NCBI GenBank assembly: GCA_023846275.1
Contig: CM043868.1
Span: 20,369,755 to 20,433,754 of the forward strand
DNA length: 64,000 bases
Source: Vanilla planifolia
Taxonomy: Eukaryota; Streptophyta; Magnoliopsida; Asparagales; Orchidaceae
Direction of reading: 5' to 3'
In this document: positions 27,934 through 40,917 of the stretch, piece after piece
How positions within the stretch are numbered: position 1 is the first letter of the stretch
Layout: the number at the start of each line of letters is the position of its first letter
Notes under the pieces: model-generated
Seen by the model: the letters and a program-made list of their open reading frames with translations, nothing else
What the model was told of the DNA's origin: nothing
Database searches by the model: none
Position numbers and translations under genes: made by a program

Positions 27934-28260
27934 CAGTGCAGAAAACCCCAAATTCCTTTCTCTTTCCCGGTCTCCATCGTTCGTGAACCCTAATCCCTCT
28001 CCTTTGCGCACGGGAAACTTTGAGACCTTGAGAAACTGTGATTCGAGTAAAGGGAACTCTTCCTTTTCGATTTGTTGCTTCGTTGCAGCCTTGCCACTGG
28101 AGATTTCTTCAGCTGGATGAAAACTACAAGTTACCGACCAAAAATCCTTTTTCTCTTCCACGAACGAGAATGAATCTATTATAAGACTTTAATTTCTTAT
28201 TGGATTAAGTATTCTCTTGTGTTTAGTTAGTAGAATTTGGAGTCTTCCTACTTCGTGCAG
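27934..28260 (+). other. Isolated GC-rich island resembling a plant 5' leader
   Basis: A roughly 330-base block with near-even base composition inside very AT-rich DNA. On the plus strand it has CGTGAACCCTAATCCC, a motif common in plant 5' leaders, then pyrimidine-rich DNA and several possible splice-like CAG/GT sites. On the minus strand 27925-28161 stays open for 78 codons, but the product is highly charged and matches no family I know. It may be an orphan promoter or leader piece moved here by a transposon, or a worn first exon. No downstream coding exon was found. Confidence 0.3.
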
Positions 28261-31200
28261 GCTTGCTCAAACTGAAAACTGAAATCGAGTCGGATGCATT
28301 GATTTTGTTAAAAGAAAGAGATTTTAAAACAATTAAGCCCTTTTGTGGTTGTGAAAGCTAGAAAAAGATCCGGTAAAGTTCGAAAATTTGGAAACTTTCT
28401 TTGTAATTGCAAACATACGAAGAAATAGCTAAGATAAAAATCGAAATATTAATAGCTTTTTTTTAACCTTAATATGTTCAAATTTGTAAACTCTTTAAGA
28501 AAATTAGTAAACATTGGACGTAAGCATATTAGGATTAAAATTTGAATTAATTTAATTATAAAATAATTTAGATAAGCAGTAAAGAATATTATTAGATATA
28601 TTTTTATTGTATAAGATCGAAAGGACAAATCAATTCAAGAGATAGACTTGACACAAATAAAATAGGTAAATCAATTAACTATAATATAGTATCTTCGTTT
28701 ATTTAATAGTTTTTAAACATGTTATAATACAAATATGTTTCTTGTTTATGATCATTATATTGAACCCATTCATACATTTGAATTTGATTCACAATATTGT
28801 TATTACTTATTGTTGATAAATAAGTAAGATTTATATTAGTACAAAATTGAAAGAAAAGAGGTCTGTAAGTAATTGAAAAATATATAATTATGTAAGTGAA
28901 TTATAAATCATCTAGGTAAATAATATTGAGATGAAGATTCTAGTAAGATTAAGGATTCAAGTATGAAGTATGTTGTAAATATTGAGAATTAATTATTGAG
29001 ATCTAGGATATGATTATGACATAAATTGTATGATATTATCTAGATTGATGTTATTTGGTGTCGATACACTTTAGAAATTGTGTGACTTGTATTTTATATA
29101 TCTCACGATTTTGCTGATTAGATTGATGTGAACTATAGTTTAGATGTAAATTTATTTTTAAATTTTATGTTGATGGTAATTTATTATTTATGTGATATTA
29201 ATTATCAATGCATATATGAGGATAAAATAGTATATATAAAAATGAATAGTTTATAAAGAATACTCTATCTATTTATTTTTTAGAATTAACAACAATATAA
29301 TTTGATTTGAATATTGCTAGAAATGAAATTCACGTTGAAATTTGTTTCTTCTTCACTCCTTGCCTTGAGGTGCTAAATGGGGTGTGACAAAAAAGATCAT
29401 CACTATAGAAGAGGGATTAGGTCTATTAGATTTGAAATAAGTAAGAAGGCTTTCAAATGATGTAGCCCAAAGAGTAAGGAATCCAAAAAGGTATGAACCA
29501 ATAGTGAGAGAATGGTCCTATCAAACCCAACCTAATAAAAAAATCCTAAAGCTCTTATTAGATTAAGAAAAAAAAGGATAAGAGACCAACTATAAAGGAA
29601 TAATGAATTAAATCGAATAGAAAAAAATGACATTTCTTATTTAGGGTATGCATTATTATTATTCAATTTTTTACTTATGTGTTGTAATTATGACCCAAGC
29701 ATGAGATTGACCCAAATATGTAATGATATGTATTATAAGTGATTGCCTATTGAGCTTATACTGGTAGCCCAATTTTTCTTTAGTATTAATAATTATAGAT
29801 AGCTATGATGTATTTTACATGACTACAAGAAAATAATGAGAAAAGGTGGGCTTAGTATTATTGTATTTTATTGCTTTTTTTAAGATCATATAGCATGCTT
29901 ATTTAATGGGATTAAGCTATTAAGGTAAAAAATCCATTTGGTTTAAAAGCATATATTTATGTACTTGATTTCAATGTGAGAAATTGTAATAATTTGGTTA
30001 GAATTGGTGTTTCCTTTTGCAAAAAATTAGATGAAAATATGGGCTTTAAAAGCATGGTTTGTTTCCTTTGCACAATTAAAATTCTTTTATGGGATTATTT
30101 GAGAAAAAGTTTTCTTATTTGGTAATAATTTTTAATTAAAAAATATTTAAAAATAAAAAAAATTAAATTGAGAGTTTTACTATACATATATCATGACTTT
30201 TATGATAAATCAAATATAAGGTTTGATTTTGAAATAAGAAGAAAGAGTTATTAAGTAGTGGTTTTTGCTATTATACCAATTTAAGATATCATGATCTTAT
30301 TATTTTAGAAAACTTTCACTTTAAGTTGCCTTATCTTAAACCAAGCCTTTCATAGAATCCTCTTATTGTTCAATGATTTCTCTTCTCAAAGATATCCTGA
30401 CATCCACTTCTTATTGTCTTTGTGTGTTACAATAGCAACAAAATGACCACATTATTGAGTTTGGGTAAACCAACCTTGTTTTTTAATTTTTAAGCAATAT
30501 AGCACATTCTTACAATTTTCCTAGTGATGAGACAATGGCAACTGAAACTCCATCGTCTCAACTCTAATTCCATGGCAAAACAAAACCTAGCCATAATCAA
30601 AGATCCAAATCTCAAAATTTACTTCTTAAGTACAAGATAAACAAAAAAATCATAGAGAAAAACTTCTAACACTTCAGAAAGGGCTCAACCTCCATTTTTT
30701 AGAGCTATCCAAGTGAGTGACAAAGGGATTAGTGATTTCATAAGCATTAAGTATAGGAAGCAAATGGATAAGATTTAGATAGCTTCAATATTTAAAAGAT
30801 TAATGTAATAATTTAAAGTTAATTTTTATTTGTCTTAAATTTAAAAAATATATATATTAATCAAAATAAAAGTTTATTTAACTAAACCAATTGCAATTAA
30901 ACCCATCTCGACATGCACTATCCAAAAATATAATTATTTTTTAAAAATCTAAAATATTTGGTCAATAGTGCCTATTATGAGGCACAATGGAAAATTAATA
31001 TTTTTCTTTTCCAAATCACATTCTGATTTCAACCTACTAAAGCCAATATATTGAAAAAATTTACAACATAAATTTCATATAGTATTATTACTATAGCTCA
31101 AATTTTGTGATGTTAAAATTTTTCCCACTTTATAGAGATTCTAATTCTCAAACTTTAGAATAACTCTAGATATCTTATTATAATATATGATGTCATCTCT

Positions 31201-31539
31201 CAAGGGGCTTTTGATAATATTACTTTTAACCTTTGAGTTTCAATGACTAAAATCACTTTTTTGATCTTTTTTCTTTATCAAGTATTTACACTAAAATTGC
31301 TTCATTCTTTCCTTTATCACTTTAAAAATTATATTTACAATAAAAAATAAATTTATTATCAAAACTTTTAAGACATAAAGTTCTTAAATCTCATGATAAC
31401 TCTTAAAGTTAAGCTTGCTTAATTTAGAATAATATTAGGGTGGGTTATCATAGAATAAGTCTTTTAAAAAGCACTAATAGGAGGTGCCTGTTGAGAGCAA
31501 AAGGATAAAACACAAGCATATTAAAAAACATCTTCTCAA
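28261..31539. other. AT-rich intergenic DNA, nothing recognised
   Basis: No supported gene. 29390-29600 and 30330-30700 are a little less AT-rich and look like worn once-coding DNA, but no motif order identifies them. Confidence 0.35.
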
Positions 31540-32470
31540 ATTGTCAAACTATCCAAAGAAATTGACTGCCACTCTTAAGAATCACAAAAACAAGCAAAAA
31601 GGTAAGTAATCCATAATGCGTTATCATAGTAGAGGAACTGGGCTTTAAAGCATCAAGATAAGGACCATCCTCTAAATGTGCAAGCAATAAATACCAAAGC
31701 ACTTTAAATGCTTTAAGCCTACTGACTTTGTCATAAGATAAGTAATGAAAAGCACATTTATCAGAAACAACATTCTTAAAGAAGCCTCTAATAAATTTCT
31801 TACTGGCATTGAGGACTCTTATTGGAACCAGGGAATGGGTCAAGTAGAATAGAAATGAGGTGATAATGTGATTAATAAGGATTATTCTCTCACCAAGCAA
31901 AAAAACCCTAACAACCTAAGCCAAAAGTCTAGATTAGATGAAATCAATGATATGTTAGAACCAAAGTAGTATGCATTCAACTAATCAAGTTATTACTCTC
32001 CATCTTATGCCTAACATGAAGATTGCTATATAACATTGCTTTCCTAAGGTGGAATATACATTTACAAAAAAATGGAGGACTTGATCATTTTTACTTTTTG
32101 TCTAGATACAACATAATAGGTTTTAAACATTATAATGAGCATGTTTGCATTAAAGAGCATGACAAGGCCAAAAAATAGAATATCATCAACAAAACCAAAA
32201 GATGTGTCATTGCATAGGCACTTATAGAAACCTTAATGCCTTACATTATACTCAAGGTATGGTGCTAATATATTAAGAGAGATGAAGAAGCTCAAAATTG
32301 AGAATAAAGAAATAGGGTGAAAAAAGGCAACCCTATCTTAAACCTCTCTTTCCTAAGGTCCATTACAACTTGTGCCATTAATCCAAGAAAAGTAATAAGA
32401 GCCTGAGATACATTCAATAACCTAATAGAACTCCATATCTTAGAAGCCAAAAGTGACAAATGTATCATTT
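31540..32470 (-). mobile_element. L1-type LINE remnant, reverse transcriptase part
   Basis: Read on the minus strand, L1 ORF2 blocks follow each other: a WINGT-type block and GLR..C.SP-like sequence (about 32400-32310), then an RT catalytic box FVDDILFFG (about 32165-32195) with both aspartates kept, then GERIILINHIITS and a KKFIRGFF segment (31900-31800) in an open stretch of 118 codons ending at 31544. The order agrees with plant L1 RT and post-RT regions. Stops and shifts separate the blocks, so it is a fossil, but it is less worn at the catalytic box than the 14930-17620 copy and could be a different subfamily. The ends were not found. Confidence 0.75.
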
Positions 32471-33675
32471 AGATAAAGTGTGTTCTTAGGTTGCTAGATG
32501 TGTCTTTGGTATCATCACTCTATTTTGATTAATATGATATTTTGAACTTTTAATTTTTATATCAGTAATTTGATAATAATAAAATTATTTTAATTTTTTA
32601 TTAATTTTTTTTTAAAATATTTTAGATTATATATTTAAAAATTAAATAAATGAATCAATAGACTACTTTATCTTGACAGAGAAGCTAAATAGTAATGTTT
32701 TGATAAAAACTATAATTGATACTATAAGTAATACAAAGTATGAGAAAATAAGGAGAAGTTCATTTTGGAGTCATCTTTATTGGTATTAACATATATGACT
32801 TACAATAATTTACTTAAGATATTAGGATTTGATAGGATTTTGAGTATAAGTAGTAAATGTTTTTAAATCCTTTCACTTATTTAGGATTACTTAAGACATG
32901 TAACTTATCTAAATCACTTAAATTATAAATATGTTTTGTAATAAAGCTAATTTAATAAGTAACATCACTTATAAAAGTTTAATCGACTAAGAATTAAAAA
33001 GAGTATGAATCGATAAAACTGTATCACTCACGCAATATGATATCCTTTATCATACAATTACAACTAGTTTATATGTATGATGAGTAAAAGGGTAGGAAAC
33101 TTCGAGCAAAATTAGAAATCTCTTCAACATTGCTTTAACTTCAAGTTAGTGTGCTTTTTTATTAAATTGTATTGGGATATAGAATCATATAATTTAAGCT
33201 TTTTATATAAGTTATTTATCTTGTTATTAGAACTTTATATTTGATCTTGTATTGGACTTTTTGCTATTATTATAGGTTTTTTCCTGGTGATTTGTAAAGT
33301 TATCTTGCCCAATGTTATATGCTCTTTTTTCTATTGCGTATGATTTTTTGGCCTAATATTTGTAGGATTCTTTAGTCTGGCATGGGTTTTGCCTACTCAT
33401 TTTTATAAAAGATGTTTTTAGGGCAAGATTAACCTTTTGACTAGTGATAGATGTAAATATGGTATTAGATCAAATTACCAAAATATCGTTTTGTATTTTT
33501 TTATTGAACTTTCTTCACAAAGAGTTTTTAAAAGTCAATAAAATTTTTTAAAATAAGTTTGTAAGAACTACTGACAATAATGAAGTTCTAATTACTGTAC
33601 TTGTGTTTGTATGAATTTGAGATCTTCATAATTCACCTCTCATGTGTGAAGTTTATGTTATTTAAATCTCAAAAA
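32471..33675. other. AT-rich DNA, possibly worn LTR next to a copia gag
   Basis: No gene. Because a primer-binding-like sequence begins at 33676, the DNA just before it may be the decayed 5' LTR of the following element. The LTR start could not be placed. Confidence 0.3.
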
Positions 33676-34500
33676 TAGTATCAAAGCATGGTCTTTTCTA
33701 GTACTTAAACAACCAAGAAAAGATTCTTACAATGTCTCACAACATGGTAGTTACTATCTTAAAGGAAGAGGATTCATCTTATCTTATCGTTCATCTCTTT
33801 TTAAAGATAAATTTTATTTATATTATAAAAATTGCATGCATATTTTTTTTAATATATTGATCTTAATCTTGAGGTTGTTAAAAAACAATTTTTAGTTTAC
33901 TGTTGAAAACATTGTTAATGTATTGGCTGAAAACCTTTTGAGTGAATTTATTCTTCAAAATAAATATAGAGTTTAACTAGATACCAAGGCTTCAAACATC
34001 CTTCACTGTAGTCTCTTGTCTACCAAATTCAATAGGATAACTTACCTTAAGACCACCCATGAGGCATGGGAGAAGCTTGAGATCACCTGTTAAAATATTA
34101 ACCAAGTTACAGAATCTATTATTAATTTACCTATAAATAATTATGAGCTTTTTCATATGGAAGATGAAGGGCAATAAAAATATATTTACTAGATTTATTA
34201 ATATTATTAACAATTTCTTAAATTTCGGTAGAGTTTTTTCAAATATTGAACAGGTGATGAAAATTTTATAAATGTTGTCTAAAGAGTTTGATCCTTGAGT
34301 GGCCACAATCAAAGCCTTAAATAACTTGGACTATCTCTCCTTAATGAGCTACTTAGAGTTTTGGTTATCAATGAGGTGGAGTTGGTTAAACGAAAAGAAG
34401 ATAAGGCACAACCCAAATAGCTCAAGAAGAACAAAGACAAAGTTAGAATAGATCCTAGCAAAAAGATGCTTTGTTTCAGCTCTTGTCTCTTAAGCTATGC
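33676..34500 (+). mobile_element. Ty1/copia gag fossil
   Basis: Begins with TAGTATCAAAGC (33676-33687), close to the initiator-methionine tRNA primer-binding site TGGTATCAGAGC. From about 33980 the plus strand shows a copia-type gag (UBN2-like) pattern: LHCSL..KFNRI, then THEAWEKLEITC (34050-34090) and an INLPINNYELFHME-like block (34120-34160), with a lysine-rich end near 34390-34470. This order is diagnostic for the gag of the copia group. Only the gag part is visible. It is broken many times and old; the rest of the element was not found downstream. Confidence 0.65.
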
Positions 34501-37500
34501 CTTTATCAAGTAAACCAAGAGCCCTTTTTTGTTTTTAATTTTACTTTTTATAATTTAAAATATTAAATATCAATAAGTGGGCTTGAATTATAAATTTACA
34601 TTAAAATTTCTATAAAATATTTTACGGCAATCTTTGATTTGGTCAACTAAAATTAATTTTATTTATTTAAAAAACATAATTAACACTTTGTTGGGTAAAA
34701 TTTGAATTAGTGGAAAGTGGATCTGTCATATTTCATAAAGATTTTTTGTCGACACAAGATTAACTTTCTGACTTGCAATTAGTTGGTTGTGCTTCTTGAG
34801 ACATATGAAAAAAGAAAAAAATTATTGTTTGATGACTTGAAATGAATTTAGTACAAGATGTGTTATCTATTTAAACTTAATCTTGATAGTAAAATTTGGC
34901 TCTTCATGTCTCATTGATTTTGGTTATTTCTCAATTGTATCACAAACTTTTTTGTGTGATTTTATTTCATTTTTAGCATTATATATATATATATATTTTT
35001 TGTTATTTTCATAAGTTTTACATTAGTATTTCTTCTCAAAGCAACCGTTATTATTTATAGTATTTTTTAAGTTAAAGTTTTGCATTTTTTATTTTTTTAT
35101 TTTTAATTATTGCTGGTTTGCTTATGAATTCACAAAAAGATATGTAGTGTTTAACGTTTGCAGGTTGCAAGGGTGTTTAAATCTGAATCGTATTGTTCTC
35201 TCGCAACAGTTTACTGTCAAAAAGTACGGCTACTGTATTGATTTGCATTTTCGTTGATGAAAATTTTAGAACGAATAATGCAATTGTTTATGTATGAAAT
35301 GTCGTTCTTTGGAGATTGTTTAGGCTTCATTTGATGGAGTCTGCCTCATATGTAGCTGTAAGCCAATATGATAGACTACATCTCATGTACGAACTACTAA
35401 TATTAGATAGGAAAAGGATTCCTGAGGGAAGGAATGAATTCAAAACCACAACTTCCCCTTTAGTCATGCAAATTTAGTTTTATTGAAGCACAAATCTTAG
35501 ACAAATTCCATCTTCTCACCACCAATAACAATATTCTTGATAGTTCTTCCATTTTTCTGAGTCCCCTTTATACTTAATATCATTCAACAATTCAAACGCA
35601 GGGAAATCCCTTGAGGAAGTCTTTATAAACAACGTTAAAAAGGTTTTCAATTTTCAGGACTATGCGTCTGCAATGATTAATAGAAATGAATTTTTTTAAC
35701 TGCCAAATTTGATTTTACCAGAAGTTTCTTTTTGGGCCAGCAATTTAGCAACTTTGCAATGATAATATTTACTCACTAAGCATATTTCTGATGAATAAGA
35801 AATCATTTTAGGTAATCTATTAGAAGATTGTCTACGTTATTCTTAACCTTAATCAAATTCATTTTCTGCCATGGAAATCATAGTTCTTGAAATTTTATTT
35901 TATTTATCTAGGACTGTAGAATAATATATTCCTTCAAGATGACTTATATAAACCATGTTGAATTTTGAAAATCAAAAGTTCACATGGACTATTGTTGAAA
36001 ATTTCCTGTATAAACTTCTTTTCCATTTGTTATTTACAGAAAGGTTTCAGGCCTGCAAAATTAATTGAAGACAAATCATCCCATATGGCAGAAAGAGAAG
36101 GAAATGGAACAATAAAATAAAATAAAATAAATATTTAATTAAATATTATATGAATAAAAATGACATTTGAATTTTTAAACTATCTAGGTATCACATTTTT
36201 TTCTCATTCATTAGTTAAAGGAGATTTAACTTCTGCTTTTGTTTTGAACGATTTGCACCTAAATTTTCACGTAAATTTAAATAATATTTATATATCATTT
36301 ATTTGGTTAATACTATTATTTAAAAATTTTTATGAAATCAAACATCAAAAATATTTAATTAACATTATAATATATTATCATATAATATAATATTATCTTG
36401 TATTATGTAAGAGAAGGTCTATTTTTTTTAATCATAAAAGTCATTTGATAAAATAAAATATATGATTTCCTGCCCTTAATATATATAAATTGTTAATATA
36501 ACATATGCAAAATAGCAATGTCTATTGAAATTAAAATAATACATCATAAACTCACATCTCATCCTTATCATGTTTGTGGTATTGTATTTATAAATGATAA
36601 TTAACTTAATATATAAATTCAAAAAATATGATGTAACCATTAATACAAATTTCAAACTTTTACATAAAATCTGAAAATATGAATTAATAAATATATAATT
36701 TTTATTTATTTTTATTAATCTAGTGCATATAGTTTAATGTGTTTGCTTTGTCTACATATATACATCAAAACTTTGATCTTAATATATTGAATGCTATCTT
36801 CAAATTACCATAATATATATCATATTAATATAGAGTTAAGAGTCTTATTCTAAGGGAGTTGCTCTCATTATAATCTCCAACAAGTATAAATCTCATGTGT
36901 GACATATCTAAGATAATCGTCCTTATTTAAAAGTATGATCGTCATCATCTCTAATTTAGGGTTTGAGCTTCCACTTTAGTGTGATGATGATTATGTCATC
37001 CCCAATATAAGTACAGATTTTCAAACTACATTCAAATGAATGTTATGTGATTGACATCTTTACACACATCCAATTGTTGTCATCATAAATCATTAATTGT
37101 AACTTAATTTGAAAAATCCTAAAAATAACATCTTTTTTCTTTATCATCTTTCATGTTATACTCTATGATTTTCAATCATATCATATCGCATAATTATATG
37201 CACTCTACATTTGATTAACAAAAATAATTTATTCAAAACCAATCAAAATATTTAATACTTAAAATTTTGCATGAAATTGAAAAAATCTCACATATTTCAA
37301 TCATGATGATTTGAATATATGATATTTGGCAATAACATTTTTTAATTATTAGACAATAACATAACATTAAACTAAGTTCACCTACATCAAAGTTGCATAG
37401 ATCTCTCTTGTTTTGATCAAGTCTTTACTTCTTGAATATTTCTTAAATAACACATAATCCTCATAAGCTACTATAATTTTGGCAGCTATTTAGGCAATTC

Positions 37501-37779
37501 AATTCATATTTGTTAGAATGATTGAGAATCAATTCTCCCAATGTTAAGAAAAGTTGTTTTCTTGAATTAGTATATTCATAATATTTTAGAAATATGTATA
37601 CAATTCATTATTCAAATTATATGTTTTTTAATGTACTAAAAAGATAAAAAGAAAGTACTTTAAATGTTTAGAATAAAATGCAAAGTTCAACTACTACCTC
37701 CAACTATATGTACCTTTCTAAAACATCTCATATAAAACCTTCTCCTATCATCACATATGTCTTAAACATAAAAACAACA
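34501..37779. other. AT-rich intergenic DNA, nothing recognised
   Basis: Contains an AT microsatellite near 34980-34997 and an AAAAT-rich run near 36112-36130. The part at 35160-35300 is less AT-rich and starts after a CAG, as a captured exon might, but its translation matches nothing known to me. Confidence 0.35.
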
Positions 37780-37945
37780 TATTAAGAAAAATATTAATCC
37801 GTTAATTATCTTTTCAGAATAGCCATTTATCTCTTCGGAATCGCCGCATCAGTTGCCACACATTAAATAGCCCTAAATCGGCTTCTTTCTCCATGCAGAA
37901 TAACCCTAAACCGAAGCCTTCGGTGAGTCTTTTTCTTTTTTAATT
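37780..37945 (+). repeat. 5' LTR of copia element
   Basis: 166 bases starting TATTAAGAAAAATATT and ending TTTTTTAATT, directly before the primer-binding site. About 155 of 166 bases agree with the 3' LTR. The ends are not the usual TG...CA. It is flanked on the left by CAACA; the right LTR is followed by CAAGA, so a 5-base target duplication with one difference is likely. Confidence 0.9.
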
Positions 37946-37964
37946 TGGTATCAGACCAAGGTTT

Positions 37965-38182
37965 CCTCGCAAGGCTCCTCGCACCCGCCTCCTCCATTGA
38001 GGCGAACCCAACTCCCACCGACAAGTTCTCTGCCTTTACATCCCTCTACTGCGCCTCCCCTTACTACCAGTTCGCGCACTTCATTGCGAACCAGGCCATC
38101 TCCGAGGCTTTCAAAGCAGAGGAACACCGCAACGGAGGGGCGCTCCACGTCGTCGACCTCGACGTCTCCCACGGCTTCTAGG
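37965..38182 (+). pseudogene. Captured GRAS-family gene fragment (VHIID region)
   Basis: A GC-rich piece inside the copia element, between the primer-binding site and gag. One plus-strand frame reads as the end of the first leucine-rich region and the VHIID motif of a GRAS protein: RLLAP near the start, FTSLYCASPYYQFAHFIANQ (38030-38090), AISEAF, and LHVVDLDVSHGF (about 38142-38181). Known: GRAS proteins such as SCARECROW-like factors carry '..FAHF.ANQAI.EAF' followed by 'VH(I/V)(I/V)D.D...G.QWP'. The match stops where the QWP part should begin. Third positions are nearly all G or C, unlike the surrounding element, which points to a separate origin from a host gene. It is only about 70 codons and cannot make a GRAS protein. 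Which GRAS subgroup donated it was not settled. Confidence 0.75.
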
Positions 38183-40751
38183 TTTCCATAACTTTTGTTT
38201 CTTCTTTGAGCAGTACAGCAAATCCTCGTCCTGCTTTCAAGATCGTTTCAGCTACATAGAGATGATAAGCTTCCGTTTTCTTTCCTTCTTCTCCATAATC
38301 AACAATTGGAGACGAATCATCCAAAACGGGTAATATGAATCCTTCACATCCATATTACATTCATCATTCAGATTAACCTGGTCACATGCTTGTACCAGTT
38401 AAATTAAATGGAGCAAATTATCAGTCATGGAGTAAGGCTATGATTCACGCTCTTACTGCGAAGAACAAGTTGGGGTTCATCGATGAGTCGCTACAAGCCC
38501 CGTCCCAAGAAGAAAAACCAACAGAATTCGCATTGTGGAATCAATGCAACAGCCTAATACTTTCTGGCTTACTCATTCTGTTGAAACAGATATCGCAGAA
38601 GGTGTCATTCATGCCAAAATAGCATACCAAGTTTGGTCAGACTTCAAAGATCAATTTTCCCAAAAGAATGCACCGACAATATTCCAAATTCAAAAATCTA
38701 TTGTAACCTTCTCACAAGGCTCTATGTCCGTGGCCTCATATTATACCAAACTCAAAGCCTCATGGGATGAACTCGAAAATTATCGAGATCCCTACACTTG
38801 TGATCATGCCAAGGCACATCAGGAACAACTTCAAGAGGACAGGTTGATGCAGTTTCTTATGGGCCTAAATGAATCGTATAAAGGGGTAAGGTCAAATATC
38901 CTTATGAAACGTACGACAGGCGTATTCCCTGGTGATTCAAGAGCAGACACAGAGACAATTGTCATCAGAACTTACTGAGAACTTCACCAATGCCGCGAAT
39001 GAAAATTTCCAAAATCTTCGTCACTCAACTCGCGACCGACAACCTCCAGCCTGGCATCAAGAGTACTTCATGTCTGCTGCAGTCAATCATTCATCCCCTC
39101 GCACAAGTCCTCATCGAAGTACACGGTATCCTCTGTCTCATCATCTATCTCTTTCACAATTTTCATTATCTCATCGTACCTTTTTAGCAAGTATAACATC
39201 ACAGGTTGAACCTACCACATATTCCCAAGCTGTCCAATTCCCTCATTGGCAGGCAGCTATGGATGCTGAATTACAAGCATTGCAACGCAATAACACTTGG
39301 TCTCTTGTTCCTCTTCCCGCCGGTCACAAGCCCATCGGCTGCAGGTGGGTTTACAAAATAAAATATCATTCTGATGGTACAATTGAGCGATATAAAGCTC
39401 GCCTTGTCGCAAAAGGATATACCCAAATTGCAGGTCTCGACTACAAGGAAACCTTTTCCCCTACAGCAAAATTGACAACTCTTCGTTGTTTACTTACTAT
39501 TGCTGCTGCCAGAAATTGGTTTACTCATCAATTGGATGTACAAAATGCCTTTTTACATGGAAACTTGCAAGAAATTGTCTACATGGAACTGCCTCCCTGA
39601 TTACGCCGACAGGGGGAGAACATGGTTTGTCGGCTCAACAAGTCAATCTACGGGTTAAAACAAGCATCCCGTAATTGGTTTTCTGTCCTTTCTGGGGCAT
39701 TGGAATCCGCCAGTTTTGCACAGTCAAAAGCAGACTACTCCTTGTTTACCAAACAACAAGGTACATCCTTTACTGCAGTGCTTATTTATGTAGACGACAT
39801 CCTTGTAACAGGGAACAGTATACAAGAAATCATGGCCCTTAAACAATTCTTACTCAAGAAATTTTTAATCAAGGATCTGGGGAAAAGTTGGTTATTTTTT
39901 GGGTATAGAATTTTCTCATTCTAAAAAGGGTATTTTTATGTCCCAGCGCAAATATGCGCTAGATATTTTGGAAGATTCTAGTCACACAGGTTCACGGCCG
40001 GAGAGCTTCCCAATGGAACAAAATGTTAAATTGACACTCACAGATAGAGAAAAATTACATGATCCAATGAGGTACAGACGATTAATCGGTCGGTTGATCT
40101 ATTCAACGGTAACGAGACCGGATATTGTTTATTATGTGCGCACATTATCTCAATATATGCATGAACCGAGAAAACCACATTGGGAAGCAGCTATTCGGGT
40201 TTTAAAGTATATTAAAAGTACTCCGGGGCAAGGTTTGCTGTTGCCGCACGAAAATAATTTGAAGTTGACGGCCTTTTGTGACTCAGATTGGGCAGGTTGT
40301 CGTACAACACGATGTTCCATTTCAGGTTATTGCATATTTTTGGGAAGTTCGTTAATCTCATGGAAGTCAAAGAAGCAGACTAATGTTTCTACGTCTTCGG
40401 CAGAAGCAGAATACAGATCCATAGCAAATACATGTCTTGAGTTGACTTGGATCCATTATTTACTTCGTGATCTAAGAGTAAGTCAGACGGGACCAGCATC
40501 ATTGTTTTGTGATAATCAAGCAGCATTACATATAGCAGTGAATCCTGTTTTTCATGAACGAACAAAACACATCGAGATAGATTGTCACATCGTTAGAGAG
40601 AAGTTGCAGTCAGGGATGATCAAACCACAGTATGTCCCTACACGATTACAGCTAGCAGATATCTTCACAAAGGTTTTGGGTCGTGAATAATTTCAGTTCT
40701 TGAGAAGCAAGTTGGGAATATAGAACATACACTCTCCAACTTGAGGGGGAG

Positions 40752-40917
40752 TATTAAGAAAAATATTAATCCGTTAATTATCTCTTCGGAATCGCTGTTT
40801 ATCTCTTCGGAATAGCCCCATCAGTTGCCACACATTAAATAGTCCTAAATCGGCTTCTTCCTCCATGCAGAATAGCCCTAAATCGAAGCCTTCGGTGAGT
40901 CTTTTTCTTTTTTAATT
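40752..40917 (+). repeat. 3' LTR of copia element
   Basis: 166 bases, preceded by the polypurine tract GAGGGGGAG (40743-40751) and the same length as the 5' copy. The 5-base flank CAAGA follows. Confidence 0.9.

Larger units (their letters stand above)
37780..40917 (+). mobile_element. Ty1/copia LTR retrotransposon, broken, with captured host gene fragment
   Basis: Parts in order: 5' LTR 37780-37945; primer-binding site TGGTATCAGA 37946-37955; a GRAS-gene fragment (about 37965-38182); gag region from about 38335 to 38980 with LNGANYQSWSKAMIHAL and a UBN2-type body; pol-derived region about 38985-40690 with reverse transcriptase (GCRWVYKIK, LDVQNAFLHG, and YVDD at 39787-39798) and RNase H (the SDWAG block and STSSAEAEYRS); polypurine tract 40743-40751; 3' LTR 40752-40917. 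The element is 3.1 kb, shorter than the usual 4.5-5 kb. It is broken, with a handful of breaks. LTR divergence of about 11 in 166 suggests an insertion a few million years ago (about 2.5 My at a grass-like rate, more at a slow tree-like rate). Confidence 0.93.

Noticed and set aside
37951-38191. Other open frames across the GRAS fragment
   Set aside because: They are side effects of high G/C at third positions; only one plus-strand frame matches a known family.
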